Assembly: GCA_003857395.1 (NCBI GenBank)
Contig: RPRC01000104.1
Location: 1 to 33,000, forward strand
Length of the DNA: 33,000 nt
Origin: Geobacter sp.
GTDB taxonomy: Bacteria > Desulfobacterota > Desulfuromonadia > Geobacterales > Geobacteraceae
Reading direction: 5' to 3'
Part shown: piece by piece, positions 18,833-28,025 of the stretch
Numbering within the stretch: the stretch's first letter is position 1
Layout: each line of letters starts with the position of its first letter
Notes under the pieces: model-generated
The model's input: the letters and a program-made list of their open reading frames with translations, nothing else
Told to the model about the DNA's origin: nothing
Database searches by the model: none
Made by a program: the position numbers and the translations under genes

Positions 18833-20416
18833 ATGCTCGGAATCATGAGAAAGTATAAACAGTCAGTCATCATAAAGGTTGTATTCAGCGTCATCGTTCT
18901 CTCTTTTGTCGGAACAATTTTTCTGATTTGGGGAACAGGAGAGGAAGGTCTCCAAGGGTCCAGCTACGCAGTGAAAGTGAATGGCGAATCGATCCCCTAT
19001 GATGAATATCTCAAAAACTATGAGCGTGCAAAAGACTCACTCCAGCAGATTTACGGCCAACCCGTCACTCCCGAAATCGAGAAACTGCTGAACCTGCGCA
19101 AAAGCACTCTTGAAAACCTGATCAACTCGGCACTTATCAGACAGGAAGCAAAAAAGATGGGAATCAAGGTCTCCAATGACGAACTGGTAGATGCTATCTC
19201 AAAGATACCTTACTTCCAGAAGGACGGTGTTTTCGATAAAAATCTCTACGATCAAGTTCTGAAAATGAATCACATCACAACCAGGAACTTCGAGAACGGA
19301 ATTCGGGAAGACCTCGCCATTTCCAAGGCCGGTAAAACAATCGCTGCGAAAGCAACTCTCTCTGACCAGGATCTCCTCGAATACTTCAAGAAAACAAACG
19401 ACAAGATTGAACTGCAATATGTTTCTTTTTCACCAACCGAGGTACGGAAGAGCGTATCAGTAACCGACCAGGAACTGACCTCATACCTCCAACAGCATCA
19501 AAAGGAATTCAAGACTCAGGAAGAAATCAAACTCGACTACCTCCTGTTGAATCCGGCCAAGCTCTTGGCTTCGCTCACCATAAGCGACGAGGAAATCCAG
19601 ACGTACTATCAGAAAAATATCGACCGGTATCAAGGCAAAAGCGGGATACTCCCCCTCGAAGAAGTGAAAGAGCGGGCAAAAGAGGACGCCCTCAAGTTCA
19701 AGGCAGCAAAACAAGCCTATGAAACGGTAGCCCTCGCCCTCAACAAAAACCTGGCAGCCAATGACCTTACCGCAGCCGCCCGTATGCTTGGTGTAACGAT
19801 TGCCGGCACTGACCTCTTCACCCTTCAGAACCCTCCGGCAGCGCTGGCAGGAGAGTCTGAAATGGTCAAAAAGGCCTTTGCCTCGAAACAGGGCGAATTG
19901 GGCGGACCGGTCGAAACCGCAAAAGGTGTCTACCTCTTCAAGGTTACGGTGAGGAACCCTTCTGTTGTCCCCCCTCTGGTCAAAGTCAGGGATGAAGTTG
20001 AGAAAAGGGTTATCGACCAGAAATCCGGCGAACTGGCTCGGAACAAGGCCGTAGAAGCTTTGCAGAAAATGCGGAGCAACCAATTCTCGGGGACACTCCA
20101 GGCAACAGAGAGCTTCACCTATTCAAGCGAGGGGAAAATCCCTCAGATCGGCACCTCTAAGGATGCCGTGGAGTCAGCATTTCAGTTGACTACGGCAAAT
20201 CCCGTCGACGCGTTGCCATTTAACATCAATGGACGTTGGTATGCCATTCGCCTGAAACAAAGAATCGAGGCAGACCGTGGTGGATTCCTGACCGTAAAGG
20301 AAAAGATCCGGGAGATTCTGCTCCCGAAAAAGCAGCAAGAGGCCCAGGAAGCATGGCTGAAAGGCCTTCGGGATAAAGCAAAGATCGATATCAATCCCGC
20401 ACTGCTGACTGAGTAA
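18833..20416 (+). CDS. PpiD/SurA-like periplasmic foldase lacking the parvulin domain
   Basis: A 527-residue membrane-anchored periplasmic chaperone. It has a short basic cytoplasmic N-terminus, one membrane helix (about 13-34), a SurA-N type chaperone domain (about 45-190; YAVKVNGESIPYDEYLKNYE then LENLINSALIRQEAKKMGI), and the C-terminal PpiD-type domain. In PpiD a parvulin prolyl-isomerase domain of about 95 residues follows the YYxxNxxRY segment. Here YYQKNIDRYQ (about 258-267) runs straight into the post-parvulin helix (LPLEEVKERAKEDAL). The whole isomerase domain is therefore missing, which explains the length compared with about 620 in E. coli. The likely role is folding of outer-membrane or exported proteins as a pure chaperone. 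It has its own promoter and terminator. Confidence 0.85.
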   Translation: MLGIMRKYKQSVIIKVVFSVIVLSFVGTIFLIWGTGEEGLQGSSYAVKVNGESIPYDEYLKNYERAKDSLQQIYGQPVTPEIEKLLNLRKSTLENLINSALIRQEAKKMGIKVSNDELVDAISKIPYFQKDGVFDKNLYDQVLKMNHITTRNFENGIREDLAISKAGKTIAAKATLSDQDLLEYFKKTNDKIELQYVSFSPTEVRKSVSVTDQELTSYLQQHQKEFKTQEEIKLDYLLLNPAKLLASLTISDEEIQTYYQKNIDRYQGKSGILPLEEVKERAKEDALKFKAAKQAYETVALALNKNLAANDLTAAARMLGVTIAGTDLFTLQNPPAALAGESEMVKKAFASKQGELGGPVETAKGVYLFKVTVRNPSVVPPLVKVRDEVEKRVIDQKSGELARNKAVEALQKMRSNQFSGTLQATESFTYSSEGKIPQIGTSKDAVESAFQLTTANPVDALPFNINGRWYAIRLKQRIEADRGGFLTVKEKIREILLPKKQQEAQEAWLKGLRDKAKIDINPALLTE

Positions 20417-20458
20417 TCCACCATTGTTTCCATGCATCAACCAATAGATACTTCTCAA

Positions 20459-20480
20459 GGGGATGCCGATTGGCATCCCC
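20459..20480 (+). terminator. hairpin terminator after the PpiD-like gene
   Basis: A perfect nine-base stem GGGGATGCC / GGCATCCCC with loop GATT, 42 bases after the stop. The T-run after it is short (GCTCTATTTC), so it may be leaky or mainly protect the message end. Confidence 0.6.
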
Positions 20481-20512
20481 GCTCTATTTCTAGCGACTAA
20501 CAGGAGGATCCC

Positions 20513-21394
20513 TTGACAAAACTCGTTCTATCAACCGACTTCCCCGACCTTCCGCTGGCAGCACGCGGCAAAGTCCGCGATATCTATGACCTTGGCGAGG
20601 CACTCCTCATCGTAACCACCGACAGGATCTCCGCCTTCGACGTGATTATGAACGAGGGAATCCCGGGCAAGGGAGAGGTTCTTACCCAGATTTCCGCCCA
20701 CTGGTTCCGCCTGATGGAAGACATCATTCCCAACCACCTCATTACAACCGATGTCAGCAAATTCCCCGCTGAATGCGCCAAATATGCAGACATCCTGGAA
20801 GGCCGCTCCATGCTGGTGAAAAAGGCCCGCCCCCTGCCAGTGGAGTGCATCGTCCGCGGCTATCTGGCCGGTTCCGGCTGGAAGGAGTACCGGGAAACCG
20901 GCGCCGTCTGCGGCATCACCCTCCCCGAAGGTCTATCCGAATCTTCACGCTTGGATGAACCTATTTTTACACCATCCACCAAGGCGGAACTCGGCGACCA
21001 TGACGAAAACATCCCCTTCGAAAAAATGGTCGAACTGTGCGGGAAGGACATTGCCGAAAAGGCCCGCAAGGCAACCATTGACATCTACTGCAAGGCCCGA
21101 GAGATTGCCGCCGGTCGCGGCATCATCATCGCTGACACCAAATTCGAATTCGGCATCTGTGACGGGGAGTTGATTATCATCGATGAATGCCTCACCCCCG
21201 ACTCCAGTCGCTTCTGGCCAAAGGACGACTACCGCCCGGGAGGCTCACAGCCCAGCTTCGACAAACAGTACCTGCGCGACTACCTGGAAACCCTGGACTG
21301 GGACAAGACCGCCCCAGCACCCCCTCTTCCTGAGGAGATCATCCGAAAAACCGCCGAGAAGTATCAGGACGCCATGGAACGACTCACTGCCTAG
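20513..21394 (+). CDS. purC: phosphoribosylaminoimidazole-succinocarboxamide synthase
   Basis: PurC (SAICAR synthetase) joins aspartate to CAIR with ATP in purine synthesis. The 293-residue protein has the N-terminal ATP site [26 protein letters not shown] (split by one loop), the [19 protein letters not shown] substrate loop, and the C-terminal [21 protein letters not shown] core. It is the longer form, related to eukaryotic Ade1. The start is TTG at 20513 with AGGAGG five bases or so upstream; no ATG is near. The gene is monocistronic, between two strong hairpins. Confidence 0.97.
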   Translation: MTKLVLSTDFPDLPLAARGKVRDIYDLGEALLIVTTDRISAFDVIMNEGIPGKGEVLTQISAHWFRLMEDIIPNHLITTDVSKFPAECAKYADILEGRSMLVKKARPLPVECIVRGYLAGSGWKEYRETGAVCGITLPEGLSESSRLDEPIFTPSTKAELGDHDENIPFEKMVELCGKDIAEKARKATIDIYCKAREIAAGRGIIIADTKFEFGICDGELIIIDECLTPDSSRFWPKDDYRPGGSQPSFDKQYLRDYLETLDWDKTAPAPPLPEEIIRKTAEKYQDAMERLTA

Positions 21395-21396
21395 AT

Positions 21397-21438
21397 GACA
21401 CCAAAGCCCCGGAGAAGACCCTCCGGGGCTTTGGTGTC
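21397..21438 (+). terminator. strong hairpin terminator after purC
   Basis: An exact 18-base stem (21397-21414 with 21421-21438) around the six-base loop AAGACC, beginning two bases after the purC stop. The T-run is poor on the plus strand (TAAAATAT), but the stem is very stable. It isolates purC from the sensor kinase gene. Confidence 0.8.
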
Positions 21439-21624
21439 TAAAATATACCCATTGGCTGCCGCCAGGTACCACCGGTGCATTAACCACGCTTCTTTCCAAA
21501 AGCGCACACCCTCTGCGAACGCGCGCACGATATCGGCAACCAATCCCTATCAAGTTTTCTTGAGCTTCACCGAAAAGGTTCAAATGGGGACATTTTCCGG
21601 TTCCACGCAAGTCCGGGGACAACT

Positions 21625-24117
21625 ATGAAAAGATCAATTCATATTTTCGCGGCAGTCGCCGTTTCTACAGTTTTTCTTCTGCTTTTGGCAACGTCAAAAG
21701 TATTTATTTTACGCGGATTTGAGAACGTAGAGAAACAGCAGGGACTTCGCAATGTCGAACGAGTACTCGATATCTTCCACAATGAGCTTGTTGTCATGGA
21801 GCGAACCGCAACGGACTGGTCGGCGTGGGATGAACCCTATGCCTTCCTTGGCGGGAAAAACCCGTTTTTCGTGCAGAGGAATCTGACGCCCGAAACATTC
21901 GCCTACCTGAAAACTGATGTAATTGTGTACACTGCGGCAGACGGTCGAATTCTCTTTGGCAGACAACTCAACCGGAACAGCAACGCGCTGATCCCGCTTC
22001 CTGCGAGCCTGCCCCGACAAATCCTTTCCATCCTTGATATTCTTCCGGTCTCTGAGTATAAAAAAAGTCTCACCGGAGTGCTGCTATTACCCGAAGGCCC
22101 TTTTTTCATATCAGCCAGACACGTCGTTGATTCCAGAGTAAAGGGCCCGAGCCGCGGCCTGCTCCTCATGGGACGCCGGCTCGGTACGGCTGAAACTGCC
22201 GAATTCTCAAGAATTTCCCATTCCAGCGTTTCCATAAAACCTGTAGCCGAAGTCCCGTCAGCACAGATGAGTAAATTTGCACAGCTCCCGCCTGACGTCC
22301 CAGCGGCACTGGTCAGAACCGTCGACGGATCCCGGTCTGAAGGGTACGGATTGATCAAAGACATCTACGGTAAACCGGCCCTGCTGCTTCAGCTTGAGCT
22401 GCCGAGGACGGTCTATATCACGGGGAAAAAGGCGGTCCTCTATTTCATGACATGGATTATGGGAATCTTCCTGCTTGCGGCTTGCGCAGGGGTATTCCTC
22501 TACCGCAAGCTTGCCCGGACCGACGAGCTCTCCGCCGCCAACGAGCAATTGCACCGTGACATCGAGGAGCGGAAACGGGTTGAGGAGGCACTCCGCAAAG
22601 CAGAAAACATCCAGCGCATTATGTTCGAAGCGATACCCGACATGCTCACAGTAATAGATCGGGACTTCCGCATCATCCACTCCAACTGGGGTGGCGGATA
22701 CGACTATGTCCCCGTCGAGCAGCGGGAAAAGAATCTCCATTGCTTTGACGCCTTTTACCCGGGGCAGGGCAAAAAGTGCGAACCCTGTCACGTTTACAAG
22801 GCCTTCACCACGGGCAAGCCGGTGTACGAGGAAAAGCAAAATCCCCGGATCGGGCAGGTGGAGGTACGCGCCTATCCAATTTTCGACGAATCGGGTCAGG
22901 TTATCTTGGCCCTCGAGCATATCAGGGATATTACCGAGCGAAAAAAGCTGGAAGAGGAAAGAATCAACTCCCAGAAATTGCTATCGCTCGGGGTTCTTGC
23001 GGGCGGCATTGCCCATGATTTCAACAACATTCTGACCGGAGTACTGGGGAATATCTCCCTGGCCAGAATGATGGCGCAATCTGACCGCAAGCTGGCCAAG
23101 AGACTTGAAGAGGCGGAGAAAGCGACTCAGCGGGCAGGAGACCTGACACAGCAGCTCCTCACTTTCTCCCGAGGAGGCGAACCGGTAAAAAAATCTGCTT
23201 ACATCAAAGAGTTGGCAATGGACTCGGTTTCGTTTGTCTTGCGTGGTTCAAATGTCAGATGTGATTTTTCCCTCCCTGACGATCTATGGCCGGTGGAGGT
23301 AGACACCGGGCAGATGCATCAGGTCTTCAACAACCTGATCATTAATGCCGACCAGGCCATGCCTGAAGGCGGAATTATCAGAGTCCTGGCGGAAAATACG
23401 GTGATCGGGCAGGAAAAATTGCCGATCCTTACCGAGGGGCGATACGTGAAGGTTTCTGTCCTGGACCAAGGCAGCGGTATCCCCGAAGCAAATCTCGGCA
23501 AAATTTTCGACCCATACTTCACCACCAAGGCCAAGGGAAACGGTCTTGGTCTGGCCACCGTCTACTCAATCATCAGCAAACACGGAGGACTGATAACCGT
23601 TGAGTCGCAGGTTGGGGTCGGCACAACCTTCTCTTTCTTCCTTCCTGCAGCGAAACCGGGTGCGGACGAAAAGGAACTGGAGAACCTGCCGCCGACTTCG
23701 GGAAAGGGTAAAATTCTTATCATGGATGATGAGGAGATAATCCTGGAAGTCGCAGGAGAGATCCTTGTTCACCTGGGTTACAAGGTGGAATCCTGCCGGG
23801 AGGGATCCGAAGCTATTGCCAAGTACAAAGTCGCGGGTAAAATCGGGGAACCCTTTGACGCGGTCCTGTTGGACCTGACCATTCCAGGCGGGATGGGCGG
23901 TAAGGAAACAATGAAACACCTCCTGGAGATAGACCCCGACGCAAAGGGGATTGTTTCCAGCGGCTATTCCAACGACCCTATTCTCTCCAATTACGGTGAA
24001 TACGGCTTCTGCGGCGTCGTGCTGAAGCCCTATGCTATCAGAGAGATCAGCAAGACAATGCAAGAGGTTCTTTCCGCGTCCCGGCATGACCAGTGCGGGG
24101 GCGCGCTGGACGTTTAA
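21625..24117 (+). CDS. hybrid sensor histidine kinase/response regulator with CHASE4-like and PAS sensors
   Basis: An 830-residue membrane kinase. Order: TM1 at about 7-29; a periplasmic CHASE4-like sensor at about 35-265, with the family's [14 protein letters not shown]2 at about 269-292; a coiled linker; a PAS domain at about 325-445 with an internal CEPCH at 385-389; HisKA with AHDFNNIL and phospho-acceptor His464; an HATPase domain with NADQAM, DQGSGIP and NGLGLATV boxes; and a C-terminal receiver at about 698-815 with phospho-acceptor Asp750 in LLDLTIPGG. No HAMP domain is present. GGGGAC precedes the ATG. No separate output regulator gene is adjacent, so the phosphate likely passes through the attached receiver to a distant partner. 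The signal is unknown. Confidence 0.93.
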   Translation: MKRSIHIFAAVAVSTVFLLLLATSKVFILRGFENVEKQQGLRNVERVLDIFHNELVVMERTATDWSAWDEPYAFLGGKNPFFVQRNLTPETFAYLKTDVIVYTAADGRILFGRQLNRNSNALIPLPASLPRQILSILDILPVSEYKKSLTGVLLLPEGPFFISARHVVDSRVKGPSRGLLLMGRRLGTAETAEFSRISHSSVSIKPVAEVPSAQMSKFAQLPPDVPAALVRTVDGSRSEGYGLIKDIYGKPALLLQLELPRTVYITGKKAVLYFMTWIMGIFLLAACAGVFLYRKLARTDELSAANEQLHRDIEERKRVEEALRKAENIQRIMFEAIPDMLTVIDRDFRIIHSNWGGGYDYVPVEQREKNLHCFDAFYPGQGKKCEPCHVYKAFTTGKPVYEEKQNPRIGQVEVRAYPIFDESGQVILALEHIRDITERKKLEEERINSQKLLSLGVLAGGIAHDFNNILTGVLGNISLARMMAQSDRKLAKRLEEAEKATQRAGDLTQQLLTFSRGGEPVKKSAYIKELAMDSVSFVLRGSNVRCDFSLPDDLWPVEVDTGQMHQVFNNLIINADQAMPEGGIIRVLAENTVIGQEKLPILTEGRYVKVSVLDQGSGIPEANLGKIFDPYFTTKAKGNGLGLATVYSIISKHGGLITVESQVGVGTTFSFFLPAAKPGADEKELENLPPTSGKGKILIMDDEEIILEVAGEILVHLGYKVESCREGSEAIAKYKVAGKIGEPFDAVLLDLTIPGGMGGKETMKHLLEIDPDAKGIVSSGYSNDPILSNYGEYGFCGVVLKPYAIREISKTMQEVLSASRHDQCGGALDV

Positions 24118-24178
24118 CCGCGATCACCCGTCGTGAAAGAAAGGTGAGGATGGCAGGGGACTTAGAACAGTTGTGCCG

Positions 24179-25180
24179 TCAGGGCCTCACGGCAGCCATA
24201 ATCCCGGCCCCGTTGGGCAACTGCAGCGGCAGGCGTCGCAGGCCCTGAAATCCCGCTGCTGTCAAGATTTCCTCCAGCTGTCCCCAGGAATAGGTCTGGC
24301 CTCTCTCGGTACCTAGCAGCATATTCAAGGAAAAAAGTGCCGGAAAAATCGGCCCATCCAAGGTATCTTCCAGAATGAAATCCTGAATCAGGATCATCCC
24401 TCCCGGCGCAAGCGCCTCCTGCACCTTTTCCACCACCACCACGCAGCTTTCTGCACTTTCCCCATGAAGGATATGGGAAAGCCAGGCAACATCAAACGGC
24501 CCGTCCAAAGGGTCAGCAAGAAAGTCACCCTGAGCGAAGGCAATCCTGTCGGAAAGTCCGAAACGTTCAATCGTTTTCTCGGCAAAGGGACGGATCGAAG
24601 GACGATCAAAAACAACAGCGGAAAGGCCGGGATTGTGCTGGCAGAAATGGATGGCATAGGTTCCAGGGCCACCGCCAAGGTCCAGGAGCCGCCGGCGGCT
24701 GCCCAGATCGATATGAGACACGATTCGCGGTGCATTCTGCATGGCGAGATCGAACATTCCCATCGCAAAGCTTTCCCGCAGTTCTTTCTCATCCCCATGG
24801 GAGTATCGCTCCCGGATCGGTCCTCCACTCCGGACAGCCTCATCCAGATGGGACCAGGAAGCCATCAGGAAGTGGTGGTGGAGCAGGATATGGCCAAGGT
24901 AGCGGGGAGAGGTGCGCGAAAGAAATTCGGCAGAAATGTCTGCAACCGAAAAGGAATCATCATGCCTTACCAGCAGACCCATGGCCGTCAGAGCATTGAG
25001 CAGCATTGTAAGTCCGCGGACATCGCACTCTACCAGTTCGGCCAGTTTTGAAGCCGTGAAGGGACAGGCGGAAAGAGGTGTGAAGAGATCTAGCTTGACG
25101 CCCGCGTGTAAAGCGCAGGCGCTCCAGTAGCTATTCGAAAGATTCAGCAGTTCATTCGCAGACCTGGCATTGTTTTCCAT
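24179..25180 (-). CDS. SAM-dependent O-methyltransferase (plant-type family 2)
   Basis: A 333-residue methyltransferase with the two-part layout of the O-methyltransferase 2 family. An N-terminal winged-helix dimerisation domain (about 10-110; LTMLLNALTAMGLLVRHDDSFSV, shown in part) is followed by a Rossmann domain with SAM motif LLDLGGGPGTYAIHF at about 165. The family's catalytic His segment is SHILHGESAE, close to the usual HILHDWSDE. Relatives methylate small phenols, carotenoid hydroxyls or polyketides; the substrate here is unknown. GAGGAGGT lies five bases before the ATG. It is the last gene of a three-gene minus-strand operon. Confidence 0.9.
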   Translation of the reverse strand: MENNARSANELLNLSNSYWSACALHAGVKLDLFTPLSACPFTASKLAELVECDVRGLTMLLNALTAMGLLVRHDDSFSVADISAEFLSRTSPRYLGHILLHHHFLMASWSHLDEAVRSGGPIRERYSHGDEKELRESFAMGMFDLAMQNAPRIVSHIDLGSRRRLLDLGGGPGTYAIHFCQHNPGLSAVVFDRPSIRPFAEKTIERFGLSDRIAFAQGDFLADPLDGPFDVAWLSHILHGESAESCVVVVEKVQEALAPGGMILIQDFILEDTLDGPIFPALFSLNMLLGTERGQTYSWGQLEEILTAAGFQGLRRLPLQLPNGAGIMAAVRP

Positions 25181-25216
25181 AAGGACCTCCTCAGCAAAGT
25201 GCAGATCCGTTGCCGG

Positions 25217-25672
25217 CTATTCTTCCAGCAGCCGCTGCACGAACCGCAGCGCACGTTCATAAACTCCGGGACGTTTCGACTCGCGAGGACCGGCAATGTT
25301 AAGAACCTGCACACTCAACTCGCGGAGCCATCGAGTTACCGCAGTCGGGTCGGCAGCCCTGTCCAACTGGATAACGAGATGCGGTTTCCGGTGTTTCCGC
25401 GCCAACTGAACGGTCAACTCGCTGCCATCGGTAAGGGCGCCGAGATTCAGGACCAGCGTAGCGTCGGAATCGACAACATTCTGCTCCGTTCTTGCAGCGT
25501 AATCCGGAGAGTCAAGTTCATCCAGAGGATAGTGTTCGGGGACCTGCCCGTCCTCCGCACGCCTGCCGGCCGGACACCATCCTCCAACCGCGATTCCATA
25601 CCGGAGGCCGGCATCCAGAGCCGCCCGGTCCACGCCGGTTTGCCCTCCCGAGATGATTTTTTTCACTACCAT
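25217..25672 (-). CDS. putative molybdenum cofactor carrier protein
   Basis: A 151-residue Rossmann-like protein matching the putative molybdenum carrier family related to algal MoCo carrier protein and LOG-like proteins. The signature ISGGQTGVDRAALDAGL is at about 6-22. WCPAGRRAEDG and the later DATLVLNLGALTDGSELT loop complete the ligand site. The frame opens at GTG 25696, but ATG 25672 has GGAGAG about nine bases upstream and leaves the normal MVVKKIISGG start. It lies between a zinc-ribbon gene and the methyltransferase, with short gaps (54 and 36 bases). Binding of molybdopterin is a family-level statement; the true ligand is not proven. Confidence 0.85.
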   Translation of the reverse strand: MVVKKIISGGQTGVDRAALDAGLRYGIAVGGWCPAGRRAEDGQVPEHYPLDELDSPDYAARTEQNVVDSDATLVLNLGALTDGSELTVQLARKHRKPHLVIQLDRAADPTAVTRWLRELSVQVLNIAGPRESKRPGVYERALRFVQRLLEE

Positions 25673-25726
25673 GGTGTCGTTCTCTCCATGGCGCACGAAA
25701 ACATTGCCTTGATTGCGCCAAGTTCT

Positions 25727-25930
25727 TTACCGGGACGGAGACTCCTCATCGCCGACTTTTCCGGCAACTCGGGCGTGCGCGCGGCAAAAAGGGCAAAAAC
25801 GATCTTCGACTCGCCGCACAATCCGGTTCGCCATCCCATCTGGCTTTCGGCGTGCATGTCTGCAAAGGGGGCACCATGCACAAATGGCGGCTAGAACCAG
25901 GTCCAACCGCTTGTCAATTCCGCTTATCAT
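25727..25930 (-). CDS. small zinc-ribbon-like protein (67 residues)
   Basis: A 67-residue basic protein with two CPxC knuckles, CPLCRH at 20-25 and CPFCRAH at 46-52, a typical four-Cys zinc-binding pair separated by 22 residues. The ribosome site is excellent (GAGGAGGT, six bases before the ATG), which strongly supports that this short gene is real. It heads the operon with the molybdenum carrier-like and methyltransferase genes. I do not recognise a named family. It could be a small regulator or a metal or RNA-binding accessory protein. Confidence 0.75.
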   Translation of the reverse strand: MISGIDKRLDLVLAAICAWCPLCRHARRKPDGMANRIVRRVEDRFCPFCRAHARVAGKVGDEESPSR

Positions 25931-26279
25931 TCAAAGACCTCCTCAGCATTCTATCGTATAGTGAGAATACCATGGCAAAGCCCATTTGGTAGACTGCAAT
26001 TGAAATTCAGTCGAACCAACAAGATCAAAAATTGCCGAAAGACTTGCCGGAGTCCTGCAATGGCATTCATCTGGGACCGATGCCGGGCAAGGCACACTAA
26101 AGAATGTTTTATCCATGGTGATTTCTGTTATAAAATGGATAAAATCCGTAATACGTGTTTGAGGTGTGGCTTTTGGCGGCCGTTGTTATCGACAGACAAA
26201 ACCGCAACATATGGTTGTTGCACGGCTTGTCGCGTGACGCATAAAAGCACATTACATCAATGACGCATCACGATTTTAC

Positions 26280-26295
26280 TGCACGGCGCCGTGCA
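26280..26295. repeat. perfect 16-base palindrome
   Basis: TGCACGGCGCCGTGCA is fully self-complementary. It lies about 125 bases before the possible crtI-operon promoter. It could be a protein-binding site, but nothing else supports this. Confidence 0.4.
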
Positions 26296-26418
26296 AGGTA
26301 CCTGGGTACAAAATACAATTACTCATTGGCCCAGAGGACGATCTTACTGGCACCATGCGTATGAATCATTGTTATTTTACTGTCCACGTGAAGAGATGGA
26401 AAGACCTCTATGGTAAGA

Positions 26419-26446
26419 TTGCTATTGAATCTTCCGATAGTATCAT
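26419..26446 (+). promoter_or_regulatory. possible promoter of the desaturase operon
   Basis: TTGCTA (26419-26424), 16 bases, TATCAT (26441-26446; 5/6). The start would be near 26453, leaving about 85 bases of leader, with a TTGCGG/CCGCAA hairpin (26477-26494) before the gene. Confidence 0.35.
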
Positions 26447-26537
26447 GAATAGATGGAAAGCCATCGAGCAATAAAGTTGCGGGACCGGCCGCAATGCCGC
26501 TGGTCAACCTCAACTGCAATATAAAGAGAGGTGTGAC

Positions 26538-28025
26538 ATGTCAAAGAAAATTGCGATAATTGGCGCGGGCCCGGGTGGATTGACTGCCGGTATGATCCTG
26601 GCACGTCATGGGTATGATGTTGAAATTTTTGAGAAAGAAGGTTATGTCGGCGGCAGGAATGCGCCTCTCAAACTGGATGGCTATACTTTCGATACCGGAC
26701 CGACATTCCTGATGATGAACTTTGTTTTGGAGGAAGTATTCAGCCTGGCAGGCAGGGATGTAACAAAGTACCTGGAACAGGTCAAGCTTGATCCGATGTA
26801 CCGGCTTGTGTTCTCAGATGTTGAGCTGTCCCCTTCCAGCGATCAGCAGAAGATGGAACAGGAGCTTGCCAGGGTTTTCCCGGGCAGTGAACCGGGCTAC
26901 CGGAAATTTCTGAAAAAGGAAAAAGTCCGGTTCGATGCCATGTATCCCTGCCTGAAAGTTGATTATTCCTCGTTCAGTTCACTATTTTCGGCCAACCTGC
27001 TGAAAGCGTTACCGCATTTATCATTGGGAAAATCTATTTTTGAAAATCTCGGGGAATATTTTACGCCTGAGAAGCTGAAGCTTTCTTTCACCTTCCAATC
27101 GAAATATCTGGGAATGTCCGCCTGGGAATGCCCCGCGGCCTTCTCGATTATTCCCTTTATAGAACATTCGTTTGGCATCTTTCATGTTATCGGCGGTCTC
27201 AACATGATTTCACAGGCGATGAGCAAAGTTTTTGCAGAGCATGGCGGGAAATTGCGGCTCAATACGCCGGTTGAACGCATCCTGATCCAGAATAAAACAG
27301 CCAAAGGTGTTGTTCTTGTCGGCGGCGAAAAAGTATCTGCGGATGAGGTTATCATTAATGCTGACTTCGCTTATGCCATGGCGCATCTGACCGGCAATGC
27401 TGTTGCGAAGTATTCCCCGGAAAAGCTTGATGCCATGGAATACTCCTGCTCCACGTTCATGTTGTATCTCGGGATTGACCACCGCTATGATATTCCGCAT
27501 CATAATGTGTTTTTTGCGGAAAAATATCGCGAAAATATTGAGAATATCTTCCACAACGGCCGCCTATCCGACGATATTTCTTTTTACGTACAGAATGCCT
27601 CGGTAACAGATCCGACGCTTGCGCCAGTCGGTCATTCGACCATCTATGTCCTGGTTCCTGTTCCGAACATGTCGTTCCCCATTTCATGGGAAGAAGAAAA
27701 GGAGCGGTATGCAGAAAAGGTGTTGGATGCGCTCGAGTCGCGGGCCGGACTTACCGGTCTGCGTTCACATATCAAGGTCCAAAAAATCATGACTCCTGAC
27801 GATTGGCAGCACAGCTACCATGTGTACAAGGGGGCAACTTTTAATCTTGCACACACGCTCCGGCAAATGTTGTATTTTCGCCCACACAATGAATTCGAGG
27901 GTTTCAGGAACTGTTATCTCGTCGGCGGAGGAACCCATCCCGGGAGCGGACTGCCGACTATTTACGAGTCGGGCAGGATATCGGCAGAAATGATTCTATC
28001 AAAGTACGCGGGTGGTAAGAAATGA
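26538..28025 (+). CDS. CrtI-type FAD-dependent phytoene desaturase-like protein
   Basis: A 495-residue flavoprotein of the CrtI/CrtN carotenoid desaturase family. The N-terminal dinucleotide fold IAIIGAGPGGLTAGMILARH (residues 5-24) is followed by the FEKEGYVGGRN FAD loop. The bacterial phytoene dehydrogenase C-terminal signature is kept (YLVGGGTHPGSGLPTIYESG, about 464-483). Length and spacing fit the family. No phytoene synthase or other carotenoid gene is nearby, so the true polyene substrate is unknown. AGAGGTG precedes the ATG. The stop overlaps the DUF2141 gene (ATGA). The gene is visibly more AT-rich than its neighbours upstream, suggesting separate origin. Confidence 0.9.
   Translation: MSKKIAIIGAGPGGLTAGMILARHGYDVEIFEKEGYVGGRNAPLKLDGYTFDTGPTFLMMNFVLEEVFSLAGRDVTKYLEQVKLDPMYRLVFSDVELSPSSDQQKMEQELARVFPGSEPGYRKFLKKEKVRFDAMYPCLKVDYSSFSSLFSANLLKALPHLSLGKSIFENLGEYFTPEKLKLSFTFQSKYLGMSAWECPAAFSIIPFIEHSFGIFHVIGGLNMISQAMSKVFAEHGGKLRLNTPVERILIQNKTAKGVVLVGGEKVSADEVIINADFAYAMAHLTGNAVAKYSPEKLDAMEYSCSTFMLYLGIDHRYDIPHHNVFFAEKYRENIENIFHNGRLSDDISFYVQNASVTDPTLAPVGHSTIYVLVPVPNMSFPISWEEEKERYAEKVLDALESRAGLTGLRSHIKVQKIMTPDDWQHSYHVYKGATFNLAHTLRQMLYFRPHNEFEGFRNCYLVGGGTHPGSGLPTIYESGRISAEMILSKYAGGKK

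Larger units (their letters stand above)
26135..26474 (+). pseudogene. possible frameshifted Cys-rich small gene
   Basis: The first frame (26135-26263, 42 residues) has CLRC and CCTAC pairs like a zinc knuckle. A second frame is open from about 26239 to the TAA at 26472-26474. It continues with an FYCTAPCKVPGYKIQLLIG segment and a C-terminal KRWKDLYGKIAIESSDSIM. Removing one A from the A4 run at 26243-26246 would join them into about 112 residues with three Cys pairs. The ribosome site is poor and the family is unknown. It may be a pseudogene, a sequencing error or chance. Confidence 0.25.
25931..26537. other. AT-richer stretch between divergent operons
   Basis: About 600 bases without a confident gene. 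Seen here: a possible frameshifted Cys-rich gene (listed separately), a perfect 16-base palindrome at 26280-26295, a hairpin at 26477-26494 (TTGCGG/CCGCAA) and a possible promoter at 26419-26446. The lower GC than the flanking genes hints at acquired or decaying DNA. Confidence 0.5.

Noticed and set aside
22777..22791. CEPCH as a haem c attachment site
   Set aside because: The domain is predicted cytoplasmic, where haem c is not attached; a PAS-associated Cys pair is more likely.
26319..26519. 66-codon minus-strand frame upstream of the desaturase gene
   Set aside because: It starts at TTG without a ribosome site and runs against the crtI operon leader; no recognisable motif.
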